From the NCBI RefSeq assembly GCF_036864975.1, contig NZ_CP104311.1:1-64000 (forward strand): DNA of 64,000 nucleotides, in the 5' to 3' direction. The stretch comes from Methylococcus capsulatus (GTDB lineage Bacteria > Pseudomonadota > Gammaproteobacteria > Methylococcales > Methylococcaceae). Both the position numbers and the translations under genes were made by a program. Shown here in pieces: positions 61,641-64,000 of the stretch. The first letter of the stretch is position 1, and each line of letters begins with the position of its first letter. The notes beneath the pieces were generated by a model. The model searched no databases and had not been told where the DNA came from. It worked only from the letters and a program-made list of their open reading frames with translations.

Positions 61641-61677
61641 GGATTACCGAAAACGAAGTGACACCCTGAAGAGCAAG
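61641..61677 (-). repeat. 37-bp duplication, upstream copy (host gene sequence)
   Basis: Second exact copy, offset 71 bases. It is the copy that continues in frame from the gtrB N-terminal part. Confidence 0.98.
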
Positions 61678-62352
61678 ACCCAGCATTTTCCGCAAAGGAT
61701 ATTTGGATTCCCCGGCGATACGCTCCGCCCGGTCATAATAGACGGTCGCCGTGTTGAACCCGAGCTTCGGTATGATCCCGCGCAGAAACAGGTTGACCTC
61801 GCCAAACTCCCGGAGGGCATCGATGGCGCGCCGGCTCATCAAGCGATAATCGGCGTGATTGAACACCACCTCTACCCCCATCAGTGTCAGCAGACGATAA
61901 TATCCTTCGGCACTCCAACGCTTGAACAACGAATCCGTCTTTCGGCTCTTGCGGACCCCGTAGACGATGTCTGCGCCGGCGGCGTGGGCATCGAGCATGG
62001 CCTCGACTGCGGCCAGGTCATCCTGCAGATCGGCATCGATGCTTATGAGGCAATCCCCTCTCGCATGCATCAGTCCGGCGAGCAATGCGCTTTGATGCCC
62101 CTGGTTTCTGGACAGCTTCATGCCCCGCACGAAACCATAGGTCTCTGCCAGGTTACGAATGGTCTGCCAGGTAGCATCCGTGCTGCCGTCATCAACGAAA
62201 TAGACCCGCGAATCCGGCCCGATTTTGCCTTTGTCTTGAAGGTCCTTCAGCAGGAAGTCCAGCCTTCTGGCGGTTTCCGGCAGCGCTTCTTCTTCATTGA
62301 AGCAGGGCACGACGAAAGCGAGTGTGCACATAGCGAATCCTTGGTTTCCGTA

Positions 62353-62757
62353 TCAGGCGGATTTTCGAACCGGCGACGCATACGTCCACTTGAGGCTGCC
62401 GACGAAATTCCAGAACAAGACGGCAACGGTCGCCGCGAGCTGGGACCAGAGGTAAGGGAAAGGCGTATAAGTGATTCCGAACTGAACGATGGCTCCGTTC
62501 AGCACCAGCCCCATGCCGGCCGTGATGAAAAACCGGAATACTGCGACGCGGTGGCTGTTCTCGGCCCTGAACGTCAATTTGTAATTCAGCCAGTAGTTGA
62601 CGACGGCACTCGCGGTGAAACCCAGCGAAGAAGCGAGGGTCACCTGCCACTGCCAGAGGCCGACCAGCGCGACGAGCATCGCATACTGCAGAGCCGTGGC
62701 CAGACCGCCCACGCACACGAAACGGAAGAATTTTTTCAGGAGACTTGCTTTGGGCAT
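62353..62757 (-). CDS. gtrA: GtrA-like membrane protein
   Basis: A 134-residue protein with four membrane helices: FFRFVCVGGLATALQYAMLV, LASSLGFTASAVVNYWLNYK, FFITAGMGLVLNGAIVQF and LWSQLAATVAVLFWNFVGS, ending in a basic tail. The family motif FVCVGGLAT and NYWLNYKLTF are present. GtrA proteins are thought to flip lipid-linked sugars made by GtrB. It is 21 bases upstream of the broken gtrB; ATG at 62766 is an alternative start. Confidence 0.9.
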   Translation of the reverse strand: MPKASLLKKFFRFVCVGGLATALQYAMLVALVGLWQWQVTLASSLGFTASAVVNYWLNYKLTFRAENSHRVAVFRFFITAGMGLVLNGAIVQFGITYTPFPYLWSQLAATVAVLFWNFVGSLKWTYASPVRKSA

Positions 62758-62766
62758 ACCGGTCAA

Positions 62767-63126
62767 GGTCGCACAGATACCCTACTTCGGGAGGTTCACA
62801 AGGACGGCTCGCGGCACGAGTCGACACCGGGCGCATCGATCGGAGCAGTCTGAACGGTCACATTGGTCCACCGCGGACCGGAAGCATCGCTCTGCCGGCC
62901 TGCGGGACGCAGAATGACCGTCGGAAACCCCGGTCAAAGGTCTTGCCCGCATCCTCGGCCTTGGGCACCCCCGTGAGTGAGCGTCCTGCTTGCGGCTCTC
63001 GGCATCGAAAGCCTCCGTCGGTTTGGCTGTCGAGTTCCAGACGACCACGCGTTATGCCATCTTCCCCTTCAGTTCCGATCCCGGCCGGCGCTTCCGCGTT
63101 CCGGCTGAACGGACGCAGAGCAAGCT
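62767..63126. other. Intergenic stretch, nothing recognised
   Basis: About 360 bases between gtrA and uvrB. No convincing gene; a small hairpin CGTTC-AGCCG-GAACG (near 63105) follows uvrB without a T run. Confidence 0.4.
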
Positions 63127-64000
63127 TCACGCCATCAGTGCGCTCTCCCGAATCCGCTGGATCTCGTCGCGCAGCCTGGCAGCCTCCTCAAACTCCAGGT
63201 TGCGGGCATGCGCGTACATCTTTTCTTCGAGCTGCTTGATGAGTCTGGCCGCATCCACCGGCCGGGTTGCCTTGTACCCAGAACTGGGTTCTGCGGCGCG
63301 GGCCGCCTGCTTTCGCGACCCCGCGACGCCCCCCGGAATGGGCACCTCCAGGATGTCCGTCACGGACTTGGTGATGCCCCTGGGAGTAAGTCCATGCGTT
63401 TCGTTGTAGGCGACCTGTTTGGCACGGCGGCGCTCGGTTTCACCGATGGCCTGCTGCATCGACTGCGTCACCTTGTCGGCATACAGGATCGCCTTGCCGT
63501 GCAGGTTGCGGGCGGCCCGGCCGATGGTCTGGATCAGCGACACCACCGAGCGCAGGAACCCTTCCTTGTCGGCGTCGAGGATGGCCACGAGCGATACTTC
63601 CGGAATGTCGAGACCTTCGCGCAGCAGATTGATGCCTACCAGGACGTCGAACCTGCCGAGCCGGAGGTCGCGGATGATTTCCACCCGCTCCACGGTGTCC
63701 ACGTCGGAGTGCAGATAGCGCACGGCTACGTCGTGTTCCATCAGGTACTCAGTGAGGTCCTCGGCCATGCGCTTGGTCAGGGTGGTCACCAGCACGCGTT
63801 CGCCCCTCTGCACCCGGAGGCGGATCTCCGACAACAGATCGTCGACCTGGGTCGAGGCGGGGCGGACCTCAACTTCCGGATCGACCAAGCCGGTGGGACG
63901 CACGACCTGTTCCACCACCGCCCCGGAGTGAGCCCGCTCATAGGGGCCCGGCGTCGCCGAGACATAGATGCGCTGCGGCGCCCTCGCCTCGAATTCCTCG
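63127..64000 (-). CDS. uvrB: UvrABC system protein B (UvrB), C-terminal part
   Basis: Partial; 290 C-terminal residues are visible, the gene running off the right edge. Motifs: [86 protein letters not shown] and motif [11 protein letters not shown]. The UVR/UvrC-binding domain is at the end ([28 protein letters not shown]). UvrB loads on damaged DNA and recruits UvrC in nucleotide excision repair. Confidence 0.96.
   Translation of the reverse strand, partial: EEFEARAPQRIYVSATPGPYERAHSGAVVEQVVRPTGLVDPEVEVRPASTQVDDLLSEIRLRVQRGERVLVTTLTKRMAEDLTEYLMEHDVAVRYLHSDVDTVERVEIIRDLRLGRFDVLVGINLLREGLDIPEVSLVAILDADKEGFLRSVVSLIQTIGRAARNLHGKAILYADKVTQSMQQAIGETERRRAKQVAYNETHGLTPRGITKSVTDILEVPIPGGVAGSRKQAARAAEPSSGYKATRPVDAARLIKQLEEKMYAHARNLEFEEAARLRDEIQRIRESALMA

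Larger units (their letters stand above)
61298..62331 (-). pseudogene. gtrB: GtrB-like polyprenyl-phosphate glycosyltransferase broken by a 71-bp insertion
   Basis: From 62331: GT2 domain with LAFVVPCFNEEEALPETARR, VYFVDDGSTDATW, GMKLSRNQGHQSALLAGLM and CLISIDADLQDDLAAVE (DxD-type region), then DYRLMSRRAIDAL. The frame continues to about 61641 (KMLGLALQGVTSFSV) and then shifts, ending as VSLRFR at 61573. The true C-terminus with two membrane helices (LRVITFLGFVISAVSFLVVC, ILLPMSLLGGIQLLSLGVIG) lies in another frame to 61298. Deleting 71 bp (one 37-bp repeat plus the 34-bp insert) restores a protein of about 320 residues. Confidence 0.9.

Noticed and set aside
61570-61677. Explaining the gtrB duplication as a transposon target duplication
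   Set aside because: A 34-bp insert is too short to be any known transposon, the insert has no inverted ends, and a 37-bp duplication is too long.

Overview
The window is GC-rich gammaproteobacterial chromosomal DNA. The gene content (GlnK-AmtB, UbiK, sulfide:quinone reductase, a lexA-imuA-imuB-dnaE2 cassette, periplasmic c-type cytochromes, metal-handling genes) and overall style resemble a methanotroph of the Methylococcus type. That species guess rests on recall, not on a search.

Layout. 1-5030: amtB (5' part) and glnK behind a candidate sigma-54 promoter, ubiK, a comM-like AAA gene overlapping rep, then tRNA-Arg and tRNA-Pro with a terminator. 5058-11030: an accessory, partly AT-rich stretch holding a complete IS481-type insertion sequence with 6-bp target duplication, small secreted or zinc-motif genes, a damaged higBA toxin-antitoxin pair (toxin fused to a transposase tail, antitoxin frameshifted), a phosphatase-family gene broken by a 37-bp duplication around a 36-bp insert, and a frameshifted DNA-binding protein. 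11.6-20.5 kb: a dienelactone hydrolase with Asp as nucleophile, a lipoprotein/FGE-like operon, a POT peptide transporter, gamma-glutamyltransferase and a cold-shock/DUF1294 protein. 20.6-30.9 kb: a tripartite RND efflux operon divergent from a sulfide:quinone reductase, moaB, a YihY membrane protein and an AraC/GyrI-type regulator. 31-38.5 kb: small AT-rich genes, then the SOS mutagenesis operon lexA-imuA-imuB-dnaE2 with a near-perfect LexA box.

39.2-50.1 kb holds a coherent export/metal-related operon: a Cys-rich BNR protein, CopC-like protein, two uncharacterised exported proteins, a MacB/LolD-type ATPase with FtsX permease, a ZnuA-like protein that lacks two usual His ligands, and a DUF3147 protein. 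A TonB-dependent receptor lies further on. 50.2-58.2 kb has a hendecad coiled-coil protein, two cytochromes c, LOG, YjbQ, Slp, an SDR, RNase P RNA and a PhoA-type phosphatase. 58.5-59.9 kb is a scar made of an internally deleted IS3-family element abutting prophage-like fragments. 59.9-64 kb has a GT39 glycosyltransferase, a GtrB-like gene broken by a second 37-bp duplication (34-bp insert), gtrA and the 3' part of uvrB.

The most unusual signal is the pair of 37-bp duplications (8732-8841 and 61570-61677). Each has the geometry of one CRISPR repeat-spacer-repeat unit, but the repeat is the host gene's own sequence and the insert is unrelated. Removing one repeat plus the insert restores each reading frame. 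Both 37-mers carry the octamer TTCGTTTT at exactly positions 21-28 on the coding strand. Off-target Cas1-Cas2 spacer integration is the best explanation I can offer.
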